Shown here one piece after another: positions 1-8,137 of a stretch of DNA of 64,000 bases. The stretch is from UBA7328 sp002471345 (GTDB lineage Bacteria > Bacteroidota > Bacteroidia > Chitinophagales > Saprospiraceae). The stretch lies in assembly GCA_964011275.1 (NCBI GenBank), contig CAXGOB010000012.1:16722-80721 (forward strand), given 5' to 3'. How positions within the stretch are numbered: the stretch's first letter is position 1; each line of letters opens with the position of its first letter. Made by a program: the position numbers and the translations under genes. The notes under the pieces are model-generated. The model ran no database searches. It was not told where the DNA came from and was given only the letters and a program-made list of their open reading frames with translations.

Positions 1-2
1 AA

Positions 3-137
3 TTTGCTTTGATGTCTTGTGGTGATTCAGATGAGAATGGATCACCATGTTGCTTTACTCTGATGAAGACTGATCAACTGAAAGGAATGGTACAACAGGT
101 TTTGGGGCCAATGTTTGCGGAAATCGTCGATGGTTAA
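3..137 (+). CDS. C-terminal part of a small Cys-containing lipoprotein-like protein (partial)
   Basis: An open frame runs in from the left edge and ends at TAA 135-137. The visible 44 residues begin FALMSCGDSDENG, which fits a lipobox (ALMSC) followed by an acidic spacer, then a CC pair (SPCCF) and an amphipathic stretch ending FAEIVDG. If the lipobox is real, the signal peptide lies outside the window and the mature lipoprotein is only about 40 residues. An internal ATG at 12 would instead give a 41-residue peptide. I do not recognise the family. The next tiny ORF and the methyltransferase after it also carry CC pairs, so a shared thiol or metal role is possible but is inference only. Confidence 0.4.
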   Translation, partial: FALMSCGDSDENGSPCCFTLMKTDQLKGMVQQVLGPMFAEIVDG

Positions 138-169
138 TTTTTTTTACTTAACCACTTAATATTTTTAAT

Positions 170-232
170 ATGTTATCTATTTTATTTACAGTGATCTGTG
201 GTGTGGGATGTTGCGACTTCCCTTGCTGCTAA
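170..232 (+). CDS. Possible 20-residue Cys-rich micropeptide
   Basis: An ATG at 170 opens a 20-codon frame ending at TAA 230-232. The product starts with a short hydrophobic run (MLSILFTVIC) and ends GVGCCDFPCC, so 5 of its last 11 residues are Cys, in two CC pairs. It lies between the preceding Cys-containing product and the Cys-tailed methyltransferase. Such a composition is unlikely by chance in AT-rich DNA, but nothing else shows that it is translated. It could be a thiol/metal-binding peptide or a leader peptide for the hairpin that follows. No known family is claimed. Confidence 0.3.
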   Translation: MLSILFTVICGVGCCDFPCC

Positions 233-246
233 TTACTAAAGGAGGA

Positions 247-271
247 GGGCCGCGATTAAATATTGCGGCCC
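247..271 (+). terminator. GC-rich hairpin in the leader of the methyltransferase gene
   Basis: GGGCCGC (247-253) pairs perfectly with GCGGCCC (265-271) around an 11-nt AT loop. The downstream tract is CCATTTTG, so the U-run is weak. It may be a terminator for the small upstream genes or an attenuator for the methyltransferase, whose ATG is 38 bp further on. Confidence 0.45.
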
Positions 272-308
272 CCATTTTGACATTATACAAACGTCTAAAC
301 AAATATAA

Positions 309-935
309 ATGAGTTCTGTGCAATATTTCAAAGAAGTAGCTTCAGAATGGGATCAGATGGCCGATTCTTTTTTTGGCGAAAGCCCAAGAAAAACAATTTA
401 TCAAAATGCGAATTGGTCTCAGATCAAAACAGTAGCAGATTTAGGATGTGGAGCGGGGTACCTTACTGAAGGTCTAGCAGATCGAGATGTAAAAGTCACA
501 GCGATTGACCAATCTCAAGAAATGCTCGATATGATGAAAAGTAAGCTTGGAGAAGATCGAATTGATTATTTGAAAGGAGATGGAGGTTCTATACCTCTCC
601 AGGATAATTCTATAGACCTTGCTATTGCTAATATGTTTCTTCATCATGTAGATCATCCTCCAAAAACCATAAAGGAGGCATATAGAATTGTAAAACCAGG
701 AGGGCAATGGATATTTACGGATCTAGATGAACATGAAAATGAGTTCCTTGTAACAGAACAGCATGATAAATGGATGGGATTCAAAAGAGAGGACATTACG
801 AAATGGATGACTGAGGCTGGATTTATAAATGTAGAGATAGATTGTGTAGGAGCTGATTGTTGTGCTTCGTCTTCTAGCAGTGATTCTGAAGCAAAGGTGA
901 GTATCTTCATGGCCAAAGGTGAAAAGCCCGTATAA
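309..935 (+). CDS. Class I SAM-dependent methyltransferase with a Cys-rich C-terminus
   Basis: A 208-residue class I methyltransferase. Motif I is VADLGCGAGYLTE (about residues 42-54), the acidic loop is VTAIDQSQEM, and the post-motif segment DLAIANMFLHHV is followed by VKPGGQWIFTDL, the standard Rossmann-type SAM fold. The unusual part is the tail: C179, C184 and C185 followed by a serine run (GADCCASSSSS), then a final beta-strand VSIFMAKGEK. Related small methyltransferases with a CC tail are, as I recall, often found beside ArsR-type regulators, so a thiol-binding substrate (arsenic or another soft metal/metalloid) is plausible but not shown here. The two upstream small products are also Cys-rich. 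It reads as a soluble cytoplasmic enzyme. The substrate is unknown. Confidence 0.85.
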   Translation: MSSVQYFKEVASEWDQMADSFFGESPRKTIYQNANWSQIKTVADLGCGAGYLTEGLADRDVKVTAIDQSQEMLDMMKSKLGEDRIDYLKGDGGSIPLQDNSIDLAIANMFLHHVDHPPKTIKEAYRIVKPGGQWIFTDLDEHENEFLVTEQHDKWMGFKREDITKWMTEAGFINVEIDCVGADCCASSSSSDSEAKVSIFMAKGEKPV

Positions 936-953
936 TATTAAATCAAAATTACT

Positions 954-1280
954 ATTGACACTCAAGAATTTATAAGACTTTTTATCCACTATGGATTACA
1001 CTTTGTTGCTCCGTATTTTATTGCCAAAGTCTTTTTCAAATCCGATTGGAGAAAGATCTACTTCATTCTTCTAGCCACTATGTTGGTTGATTTGGATCAT
1101 TTATTGGCTTACCCAAATGTCTTTATACCTGACAGGTGTAGCATTGGATTTCATCCTTTACATTCCTATTATGCTATTGGTATTTATTTCTTTCTATTAT
1201 TTCCAAGAAAAAGTAGGATTTGGGCAGTTGGATTGCTCTTTCACATGGCTACAGATTTTCAAGATTGTCTTTGGATATAA
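954..1280 (+). CDS. DUF6122 family membrane protein, apparently without an AUG/GUG/UUG start
   Basis: The frame is open from the stop at 939 to TAA 1278-1280. The translation from 954 contains the full DUF6122-like pattern: FIHYGLHFVAPYFIAKVFF, a basic DWRK, then LLATMLVDLDHLLA, DPNRC-like PDRCSIGFHPLHSYYA, and GLLFHMATDFQDCLW. The only ATG in frame is at 1080. It lies inside the conserved core (the Met of ATMLVDLDHLL) and would remove about 40 conserved residues, including the first membrane segment. ATT codons at 948 and 954 stand where homologs start. So either ATT is the start codon or the start has been lost. The gene follows the methyltransferase by under 20 bp. It is probably an inner-membrane protein with His/Asp motifs (HPLH, FHMATDF) of unknown function. 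Confidence 0.6.
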   Translation: MDTQEFIRLFIHYGLHFVAPYFIAKVFFKSDWRKIYFILLATMLVDLDHLLAYPNVFIPDRCSIGFHPLHSYYAIGIYFFLLFPRKSRIWAVGLLFHMATDFQDCLWI

Positions 1281-1390
1281 GACTATAGTTTCATTTTTTT
1301 CAACTACTATCCCCCATTTAGTTGTTGACAAAATGGCTAAAAATATCTATCTTTTTTTGATACAACAATGAGTTCTAATTCAAAGTAACA

Positions 1391-1465
1391 ATGCAATTCA
1401 AAGCAGTAATTTACTCTTTCATAATCGTGATTCTTGTGACTTTCATTTCATGTTCAAAAAAATGA
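1391..1465 (+). other. Lipoprotein signal peptide out of frame with the following dehydrogenase
   Basis: An ATG at 1391 starts MQFKAVIYSFIIVILVTF and continues ISCSKK to TGA 1463-1465. This is a typical Bacteroidota lipoprotein signal with a Cys lipobox (FISC). The stop lies immediately after a run of seven A (1456-1462). With six A the reading would continue CSKNENQQLSVDHRVIAS straight into the dehydrogenase frame. So this is most likely the real N-terminus of the next gene, separated from it by a one-base homopolymer difference. Confidence 0.75.
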
Positions 1466-1493
1466 AAATCAACAGTTATCTGTAGATCATAGA

Positions 1494-2525
1494 GTGATTG
1501 CCTCAGAATTCTCTATTCCTTGGGGAGTGGCTGTATTTGGAGAAGATGAACTACTTATTACTGATCGGCTAGGCACCTTATATCATCATAAAAATGGAAC
1601 AACTCAGCCTCTCAGTGGTACTCCTCAAACCTATCATGTAGAGTTTGCAGGATTAATATATGGAGGGCTCATGGATGTCAGTCTTCATCCAAATTTTGAT
1701 ACTAATAGACTGGTTTATATATCATATGTCGGTATTCAAGGCAAGATGTTAGTTGCTCGATTCAAGTTTCAAGATGACACCATTGATAAAATCGAAATTG
1801 TATTCAGATCAAATTCATTTTCGATTGGTTCTAGAATAGAATGGGATGATCATAATCACTTTTACGTTTCTCAAGGATTAGGTGGCAATCCTTATCCTGA
1901 ACCTGGGCCCCAAAATCTGGGCAATGATGGAGGTAAAATACATCGTCTACACGATGATGGGCAGATACCTCAAGACAATCCCATCTTTGATACTATCACG
2001 GGCCCTACAAGTATCTGGACCTATGGCCATAGAGATCCTCAAGGACTCTTTTTTGATAGGGATGCTGGAGTTCTCTATGCCAATGAGCATGGACCACTAG
2101 GAGGAGATGAATTTAATATCATCTATCAAGGAAAGAACTATGGCTGGCCACTTCATTCATACGGTAAGAATTATGACAATTCAGAAATATCAACGATCAC
2201 CGAAGAAGAAGCTAGGACAACAACCGTTCTACCTGAAAAGCACTGGGATAAAAATATTAATGTAGCTCCTTCGAGTTTATTAAAACTCAAAAACAGCAAT
2301 TTTACCCTTTGGAATGGTTCATTCATCATGGGATCATTACCTCAACAAAGGCTTGTTACTTATAATTTGCAATCTGGCAAGACAGAAATAGTTTTAGAAA
2401 ATATAGGTCGTGTTCGAGATATTGCTCAGTTGTCGAATGGAAACCTCATTGTTCTAGTAGATGCTGGCAGTCCAAATAGCTCAGACAGAGGAAGAATATT
2501 AGAAATTTGGCCAAAGGAAGAATAG
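1494..2525 (+). CDS. PQQ-dependent sugar dehydrogenase-like protein (glucose/sorbosone dehydrogenase family), N-terminus frameshifted
   Basis: 343 residues of a GSDH/YliI-type six-bladed beta-propeller. Visible family motifs are FSIPWGVAVFGEDELLITDR at the start, DVSLHPNFDTNRLVYISYV, GGKIHRLHDDGQIPQDNP, the GHRDPQGLFFD motif with the putative catalytic/PQQ His, and NEHGPLGGDEFN..GKNYGWPLHSYG. These enzymes oxidise aldoses in the periplasm with PQQ as cofactor. The GTG at 1494 is not a natural start, because the frame is open upstream and the lipoprotein signal at 1391 joins it if one A is removed from the A7 run at 1456-1462. The gene is either phase-variable, expressed by transcriptional slippage, a sequencing error or a recent pseudogene. 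No disruption is seen in the rest of the frame. Confidence 0.8.
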   Translation: MIASEFSIPWGVAVFGEDELLITDRLGTLYHHKNGTTQPLSGTPQTYHVEFAGLIYGGLMDVSLHPNFDTNRLVYISYVGIQGKMLVARFKFQDDTIDKIEIVFRSNSFSIGSRIEWDDHNHFYVSQGLGGNPYPEPGPQNLGNDGGKIHRLHDDGQIPQDNPIFDTITGPTSIWTYGHRDPQGLFFDRDAGVLYANEHGPLGGDEFNIIYQGKNYGWPLHSYGKNYDNSEISTITEEEARTTTVLPEKHWDKNINVAPSSLLKLKNSNFTLWNGSFIMGSLPQQRLVTYNLQSGKTEIVLENIGRVRDIAQLSNGNLIVLVDAGSPNSSDRGRILEIWPKEE

Positions 2526-2549
2526 ATTCTTACCAGTATACTACATATC

Positions 2550-3050
2550 TCACTCTTGGCCTAGGACATACCATTCTATTGCCTCTATATCCAAATTAGC
2601 TCTTCTGCCAGTCTTCTCAGGTGCATAATGAGCTGACAAATAGTCTAATACTTTGGGTTCTAAAGTTCCTAGTTCAGGCAGTCCTTGAGTCTCTTGCATC
2701 CATTTTATCATGTCCTTCCAACCTTCCCGAGTCGCTCTATTCTGTATGATCAATTTAGATGAATGGCATGAAGTACATGTAGCTTTAACCACTTTAAAAT
2801 TTTCATCATATACCATACCTGAAGCTACATCTATTCCATCTACTACATCAGGTCCTCTGTCCACAGAAGCCCTTTCTTCGGTATACTTTGCAAGTCCATC
2901 GTTAGAATATTTCGACTCTCCCCATTGTGAGATATATTCGCCCATAGGTAGATATAAGACCACTCCGACTACACACAACACTGTGAACATCAATAATGAC
3001 TTCAGCAGAGACCATAGAGGACCTGTATTCATATTATAATTATCCTCCAT
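2550..3050 (-). CDS. sorB: SorB-like monohaem cytochrome c subunit of sulfite dehydrogenase
   Basis: A 166-residue membrane-anchored cytochrome. An N-terminal transmembrane segment (about residues 19-37, LLMFTVLCVVGVVLYLPMG) leads to a periplasmic domain with a single CTSCH haem c motif (C92-H96) and a distal Met in DMIKWMQETQG, a possible axial ligand. The shape TCTSCH...GWKDMIKWMQ is typical of the small cytochromes paired with molybdenum sulfite dehydrogenases. It starts 3 bp after the SorA-like gene stops, so the two are one operon. It probably accepts electrons from the Mo cofactor and passes them to the respiratory chain. The anchor differs from the soluble SorB of Starkeya and makes a membrane-associated complex likely. 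Confidence 0.75.
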   Translation of the reverse strand: MEDNYNMNTGPLWSLLKSLLMFTVLCVVGVVLYLPMGEYISQWGESKYSNDGLAKYTEERASVDRGPDVVDGIDVASGMVYDENFKVVKATCTSCHSSKLIIQNRATREGWKDMIKWMQETQGLPELGTLEPKVLDYLSAHYAPEKTGRRANLDIEAIEWYVLGQE

Positions 3051-3053
3051 GAA

Positions 3054-4301
3054 CTATACCACTTTTACAGCTATCCGATGACAAGCATTATTGAGGTACC
3101 CCTTCGGGTTCCATCCAGGCAAGATGATGGGTTGGGTATTGCCATCACTATCAGTTGCTTTAGCCCAAACTTCATAATACCCTTTCTTTGGAAAAGAAAC
3201 ATCTGCACCAAATTGCTGCCAATGAAACCTGTTTTCTGGCTCTGTGATATCGCATTCTTTCCAATGCTTACCAAAATCAATAGAGTACTCCATTTTGTTC
3301 ACTTTAGAACTCGATGTCCAAGCATGTCCTTTGAGAGGAAGTGATTGGTTGGTTTTTATCGTAGCTCCAGTTTTAGGAGAAGTAATCAGTGACTTCACGG
3401 GCATCTTTTCAATTATGCACATATCAGCATCATCCACTTTAGTACCTGGAGCGACCGCATCACAGGGTACTCGATAAGACTGACCTCCCATCTTAGCTCC
3501 GTCATGGACTTCATTTCTGATCACAATCTTTTCTAACCATTTGCCACTACATGAAGCGGGTGTGCCCCCAAAAACTAATCGAAGAGGATGGCCATTGAGC
3601 ACCGGAATGTCCTTCCCATTCATAGCCCATGCTATCATACTTTCTTCTTCCATAGCCTTCGCTATAGGTACTCCCCGTGATATACTATTCTTATTTGGAT
3701 CTCCAGAAAGGTGGGTATCAGCTCCATAATATCCAATATATACAGCATCATTTTTCACTCCTACATCATTCAATACATCTTTTAATTTTACTCCAGTCCA
3801 TGCTGCACATCCTACTGCTCCAGTACTCCATTGATTACCCTTTGCAGGTGGATTGAATTCTTTTCTACCATTACCGCCACACTCCAAAGTAATATTGAGA
3901 GTATGGTTCGCAAATTTTGATTTCAGATCGGCAATAGTGTAAGATTTCTTACTGGATGCTGACACTCCTTCTATAGTGAGCGTCCATGTAGAAGGATCAA
4001 TACTGAATGGAGGAATACCATTGTTTCTGACAAAAAAGAGATCATTTGGTGTCAAATCATCATTGAGTAAATGTGGTAATGTCTCAGCATTTACTGGTCT
4101 ATCATTAAGTATTGTGATATATGGGCTTTTTCCGTCCAAAGGACCATTCTGATCATAATGTGTAATGCCAACGGGAACAATTCCTTTTGGCAAATGATGA
4201 CCAAAGACTATATCTGTGCCAATTAGTGTCGCGAAAGATGCTAAGGCAGTTTTTGATATGAATCGGCGTCGGTTGAAACCAGTTTCTAGATTCTCTTCCA
4301 T
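3054..4301 (-). CDS. sorA: SorA-like molybdopterin sulfite dehydrogenase, Tat-exported
   Basis: A 415-residue sulfite oxidase family protein. The N-terminus has a twin-arginine signal (NRRRFISKTALASFATLIG). The Mo-binding domain contains the conserved Cys in LECGGNGR (C141), the cofactor thiolate ligand, followed by WSTGAVGCAAWTGVKL. The C-terminal part (from about residue 300, ITSPKTGATI through MEYSIDFGKHWKEC to YEVWAKATDSDGNTQP) is the Mo-co dimerisation domain. The enzyme oxidises sulfite to sulfate in the periplasm. The SorB-like cytochrome follows at once in the same operon. The likely role is sulfite detoxification or energy gain from organosulfur breakdown. Substrate preference among sulfite-oxidase paralogs cannot be proven from sequence, but the paired cytochrome supports it. 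Confidence 0.8.
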   Translation of the reverse strand: MEENLETGFNRRRFISKTALASFATLIGTDIVFGHHLPKGIVPVGITHYDQNGPLDGKSPYITILNDRPVNAETLPHLLNDDLTPNDLFFVRNNGIPPFSIDPSTWTLTIEGVSASSKKSYTIADLKSKFANHTLNITLECGGNGRKEFNPPAKGNQWSTGAVGCAAWTGVKLKDVLNDVGVKNDAVYIGYYGADTHLSGDPNKNSISRGVPIAKAMEEESMIAWAMNGKDIPVLNGHPLRLVFGGTPASCSGKWLEKIVIRNEVHDGAKMGGQSYRVPCDAVAPGTKVDDADMCIIEKMPVKSLITSPKTGATIKTNQSLPLKGHAWTSSSKVNKMEYSIDFGKHWKECDITEPENRFHWQQFGADVSFPKKGYYEVWAKATDSDGNTQPIILPGWNPKGYLNNACHRIAVKVV

Positions 4302-4394
4302 ATCAAGCTAATGTAATGAAAAGTGTCTATTAGCAATTGTAATTATTGTTACATATCCAAGAATATTTGGCTTAGAACAATTTGATTTAGGGGC

Positions 4395-4423
4395 ATAAAA
4401 AAAGGCTTTCCGTTGAAAGCCTT
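4395..4423 (-). terminator. Strong intrinsic terminator reading leftward, upstream of sorA
   Basis: AAGGCTTTC (4402-4410) pairs with GAAAGCCTT (4415-4423) around a 4-nt loop. On the minus strand the hairpin is followed by at least seven T (plus-strand A-run ending at 4404). No plus-strand T-run exists. It therefore ends a leftward transcript that must start right of 4424, where there is no minus-strand gene. It lies 100 bp before the sorA start, so it is either an attenuator in a long sorA leader or the end of a small RNA. Confidence 0.65.
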
Positions 4424-4746
4424 AAAACTCCAAAAAATCAATTGTTAACAATCATCATTATGACGTTGTAGTTTTTCGAAGGTCACATATATGAATTGTT
4501 AATTTTTTATCATGGTATATAGAGATATAAATACTAGAATGTTTATTTTTTCAGAAATATGTATTCCATTTTCAACGGAATAGGTCTGTTCTGATACCAA
4601 AAATTAATGTATTTGGGTGAATGCACACAAGCTAGGTTAAAGGTTAAAAAAACAAAAATTAAAAAAATAGAGATTCGTAATAATTATATCTGGTCTTTTT
4701 AGAATTTAGCAGATCATTAAGATAACCTGAGCTTAAAACAAACCAT
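4424..4746 (-). ncRNA. Possible small RNA or long sorA leader in the 445-bp gap before the symporter
   Basis: The gap 4302-4746 has no convincing ORF. It contains the leftward terminator at 4395-4423, a perfect 12-bp palindrome ATTGTTAACAAT (4441-4452), and an inverted TATTCC/GGAATA pair (about 4562-4583). A leftward transcript from here to the terminator would be a non-coding RNA, or a leader prematurely ended before sorA. The plus-strand promoter of the symporter must also lie here. I cannot assign an RNA family. Confidence 0.25.
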
Positions 4747-6207
4747 ATGGAACTACAAACCTCTCAAATTGCAGTTTTTCTAGGTCTTACTACCTTGATT
4801 GCCGTAGTGACGTATTTTTACTGTCGGGGACAACGTGGCTCGAGTGATGAAGGACAAGAATATTTCTTAGCAGGAAAAGGACTTAAATGGTACTTTGTGG
4901 CAGGGTCCATCACTTTGACTAATCTATCCACTGATCAGCTTGTTGGAATGAATGGCAATCAAATGGCTTTGCTGGCTTGGTGGGAACTTGCAGCAGTGGC
5001 TGGATTACTCATGCTCACCTTTTTATTTATCCCCGTCTATTATAGATATAATTGCACTACCACTACTGAACTGTTAGAACGTCGTTATAACAACCCACAT
5101 ATACGTTCATTGATTTCTTTGCTTTTCCTTGCGGGAAATGTCTTCATACTATTGCCTGGCGTATTATATGGAGGTTCATTATTCATGCAACAAATGTTTG
5201 GACTTGAACATCTTAATATTTATTATTTGGCTATCGCTTTTGCATTAGTGGGATCGGCCTACGCCATATTTGGTGGCTTGAGAGCTGTTGCAGTTTCTGA
5301 TACTTTCTCAGGCATTCTGTTACTGTCCTTGGCAATTTTAGTAGTATGGAAATCCTTAGTAGCCATTGATTTTGATTTTTCCGATGTCCCTGCAGACAGA
5401 CTATCCATGATTGGGGGATTTGAATCTCCCATACCTTTTGCCACTTTGTTCACAGGTATGTTGTTCATTCAGATGTTCTATTGGTCTACTAATCAGACGA
5501 TTACTCAGAGAGCTATGGCATCTCCTAATATTAAGGAAGCTCAGAAAGGTATTTTGGCTGCTGCAGCTATACGATTGATGATAGTACCACCGATCATAGT
5601 ATTGCCTGGTATTATTTCATATAAATTATATGGGGAGGTAGCAAACAACAAAGCATTCGGAATGATCGTCAGCGATCTTCTTCCATTGACTCTCACAGGG
5701 GCTTTTGCTGCAGCCATGGCGGCTGCCGTTCTCACCACATTCAATTCCATTCTCAATGCATCTGCAGCACTATGGGTTTGTGACGTCCATAAGACTTATA
5801 TCAGTAAGAAACCTAATGTACGCCGACTTTCTTTAATTGTTTCTGTCATTATGGTCGGGCTGGCATTCATTATGTTCCCTGTCTTTCTACACGCTGAAAA
5901 TCTCATAAATCTGATGCAAGAACTGTATGGCTTCTTGTCCATGCCTATACTTTCAGCATTTATGGTTGGACTTCTTTTCAAAAATGTGGATGCTAAGGCA
6001 GTTATTATTTCTGTTGTTCTAGGAGTACTTTTATATGCCTTTTTAACTATGGTTTGGCCACAGTTACCTGGCGGAAATTACATTCATATGATGGCCATCA
6101 CTTTGTTTTTCAGTGTGTTCAGTGCCCTTTTGATAAACAAATTTATTTATAAAAAGAAAGCCGAATGGGATGCTCATAATGTCTTTGGTAAAAACCATGA
6201 TAAATGA
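4747..6207 (+). CDS. Sodium/solute symporter (SSS/SLC5 family), sugar-type
   Basis: 486 residues with about 13-14 hydrophobic segments from residue 8 to 475. SSS-family signatures include AGKGLKWYFVAGSITLTNLSTDQLVGMNG in TM1-2, ELLERRYNN, YAIFGGLRAVAVSD (conserved glycine-rich loop) and FNSILNASAALWVCDVH near TM8-9, a region that shapes the Na+ site in vSGLT-like proteins. It co-transports a small solute, most likely a sugar here, with sodium across the inner membrane. Its stop overlaps the start of the GH42 gene (ATGA at 6204-6207), so uptake and hydrolysis are translationally coupled. The natural substrate would then be a galactoside or its oligomer. It faces the SusCD operon tail to tail. 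Confidence 0.85.
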   Translation: MELQTSQIAVFLGLTTLIAVVTYFYCRGQRGSSDEGQEYFLAGKGLKWYFVAGSITLTNLSTDQLVGMNGNQMALLAWWELAAVAGLLMLTFLFIPVYYRYNCTTTTELLERRYNNPHIRSLISLLFLAGNVFILLPGVLYGGSLFMQQMFGLEHLNIYYLAIAFALVGSAYAIFGGLRAVAVSDTFSGILLLSLAILVVWKSLVAIDFDFSDVPADRLSMIGGFESPIPFATLFTGMLFIQMFYWSTNQTITQRAMASPNIKEAQKGILAAAAIRLMIVPPIIVLPGIISYKLYGEVANNKAFGMIVSDLLPLTLTGAFAAAMAAAVLTTFNSILNASAALWVCDVHKTYISKKPNVRRLSLIVSVIMVGLAFIMFPVFLHAENLINLMQELYGFLSMPILSAFMVGLLFKNVDAKAVIISVVLGVLLYAFLTMVWPQLPGGNYIHMMAITLFFSVFSALLINKFIYKKKAEWDAHNVFGKNHDK

Positions 6208-8030
6208 TGCAACTAGGTGTTTGTTATTATCCAGAGCATTGGGCAGAATCTATGTGGGCAGAAGATGCTGCTGAGATGAAATCTCTTGGACTGTCACTTG
6301 TCCGAATAGGGGAATTTTCTTGGAATAAACTGGAACCAAAAGAGGGAACATTTGATTTTAGCTGGTTGGACAAAGTGATAAATGTATTAGATAACGCAGG
6401 ACTCAAAGTCATCCTAGGAACTCCGAGTGCCACACCGCCAAGATGGATATTGGAAAAATTTCCTGACCTCTTAGCATATGATGAGCAAAGCCAACCAAGA
6501 GGCTTCGGTTCCAGAAGACACTATTGTTTTTCACACAAAGGATATAAACTTTTATCAGGGCAGATGGCAAGTCGACTTTCAAAGCGGTATGGTGATCATT
6601 CTGCTCTTTATGCCTGGCAAGTAGATAATGAATACGGATGTCATGACACGATCCGGTCTTACAGTCCTCTTGCAAAAATAGCTTTTCAGAATTGGCTTTC
6701 AGAAAAATATAAATCCATAACCGAGTTGAACCGAAGATGGGGCAATGTCTTCTGGTCTATGGAATATGACGATTTTGGTCAGATAGACCTTCCTAATTTG
6801 ACAGTGACTGAACCCAATCCCAGTCACAAGATGGACTTCTATAGATTCTCTTCGGATCAAGTAATCTCTTGGAATCAGGTCCAGCTCAAAGCCATAAGGT
6901 CTCATTCAGATAGGCCTATCTTTCACAATTATATGGGCCGAATTACTGAGTTCGATCATTTCAAACTGGGCGAACCAATGGAAATCGCCACATGGGACAG
7001 TTATCCCCTAGGTTTCCTAGAAGATCGGTCTGATAGATCTGAGTCATTTAAACATAAGTATCAATATACTGGAGATCCTGACTTTCAAGCTTTTCATCAT
7101 GACCTCTATCGAGGTGTAGGCAAGGGCAGATGGGGTATCATGGAACAGCAACCAGGTCCTGTTAATTGGGCACCTTACAATCCAGAACCAGCCCCAGGAA
7201 TGGTAAGAATTTGGACTTTGGAAGCAATGGCACATGGAGCAGAATTCGTTGCATATTTTAGATGGCGGCAATTACCTTTTGCTCAAGAACAAATGCATTC
7301 AGCCCTCAAAAGATCTGACAATCGGCCCTCAGAAGTGCTAAAAGAGATACACTTATTAAGGAAAGACATTAATAAATATAGTAGTGTTCAGAAACGAAAA
7401 GCACCTGTAGCACTAATATTTGACTATGAGAGCCAATGGGCATGGGAAGTACAGCCACAGGGCAAGGATTTCGATTATTTCAGACTGGTCTATGATCTGT
7501 ACTGCTGCCTGAGAAAACTTGGACTGGACATTGACATTCTTCCACCAAATGGGAAATTGCTAAATAACTATTCTTTTATACTAATACCTGGGCTTTTTTC
7601 CATCTCTAACGAGCTATCACAAGCTTTGTCGTCCTATAAAGGTGAAATACTGCTAGGCCCTCGCACAGACACTAAAACTGAAGATTTCTATATTCATTCT
7701 GACAGTGTATCTAAACTTATGCAATTGCCTATAAAATTGGATCAAGTAGAGACACTTCGACCCTCTGAAACAAGGAATATAGAAGGAGTCGGTACTTTCC
7801 ATACTTGGATTGAGAAGCTAAAAGTACAGGATGAATTCGTTCCTCCTCTAATTCACAATCAAAACAAGACTTATATAGGAGGATGGCCTGATGAAAAAAC
7901 ATTTATTTCTATTCTATATACCTGTTTGGATCGGGCTGGTCTTCAGCCTCAACTTCAAGAAGAAGGTGTCCGACTGCAGAATGGGTTTGTGATAGATTAT
8001 GAGAAGGTCAGTTTTGAACTTTTGAAATGA
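6204..8030 (+). CDS. GH42 beta-galactosidase
   Basis: 608 residues with a GH42 (beta/alpha)8 barrel from the N-terminus: GVCYYPEHW, LVRIGEFSWNKLEP, GTPSATPPRW. The acid/base Glu is E143 in WQVDNEYG and the nucleophile Glu is E314 in IMEQQPGPVNW, both in the expected family context. A trimerisation-like domain follows (from about residue 400, PVALIFDYESQWAWEVQPQG) and a short C-terminal beta-domain. It is somewhat shorter than the usual 650-690 residues, mainly at the C-terminus. There is no signal peptide, so it acts in the cytoplasm on imported beta-galactosides (or alpha-L-arabinopyranosides, the known alternative for the family). Its start overlaps the symporter stop by 4 bp. Confidence 0.9.
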   Translation: MMQLGVCYYPEHWAESMWAEDAAEMKSLGLSLVRIGEFSWNKLEPKEGTFDFSWLDKVINVLDNAGLKVILGTPSATPPRWILEKFPDLLAYDEQSQPRGFGSRRHYCFSHKGYKLLSGQMASRLSKRYGDHSALYAWQVDNEYGCHDTIRSYSPLAKIAFQNWLSEKYKSITELNRRWGNVFWSMEYDDFGQIDLPNLTVTEPNPSHKMDFYRFSSDQVISWNQVQLKAIRSHSDRPIFHNYMGRITEFDHFKLGEPMEIATWDSYPLGFLEDRSDRSESFKHKYQYTGDPDFQAFHHDLYRGVGKGRWGIMEQQPGPVNWAPYNPEPAPGMVRIWTLEAMAHGAEFVAYFRWRQLPFAQEQMHSALKRSDNRPSEVLKEIHLLRKDINKYSSVQKRKAPVALIFDYESQWAWEVQPQGKDFDYFRLVYDLYCCLRKLGLDIDILPPNGKLLNNYSFILIPGLFSISNELSQALSSYKGEILLGPRTDTKTEDFYIHSDSVSKLMQLPIKLDQVETLRPSETRNIEGVGTFHTWIEKLKVQDEFVPPLIHNQNKTYIGGWPDEKTFISILYTCLDRAGLQPQLQEEGVRLQNGFVIDYEKVSFELLK

Positions 8031-8137
8031 TTGAAACGGAAGTAAAAACCCCAGATCAGCCCTATTCTCCTCTGTCTACTTTTATATAACTATTGAATAA
8101 TTCTTAGCAAGCAAATTATTTTCATTGCATCAATTTG

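Noticed and set aside
1087..1371. 94-residue plus-strand ORF overlapping the DUF6122 gene
   Set aside because: Shifted frame of a conserved gene; its hydrophobic translation has no family pattern.
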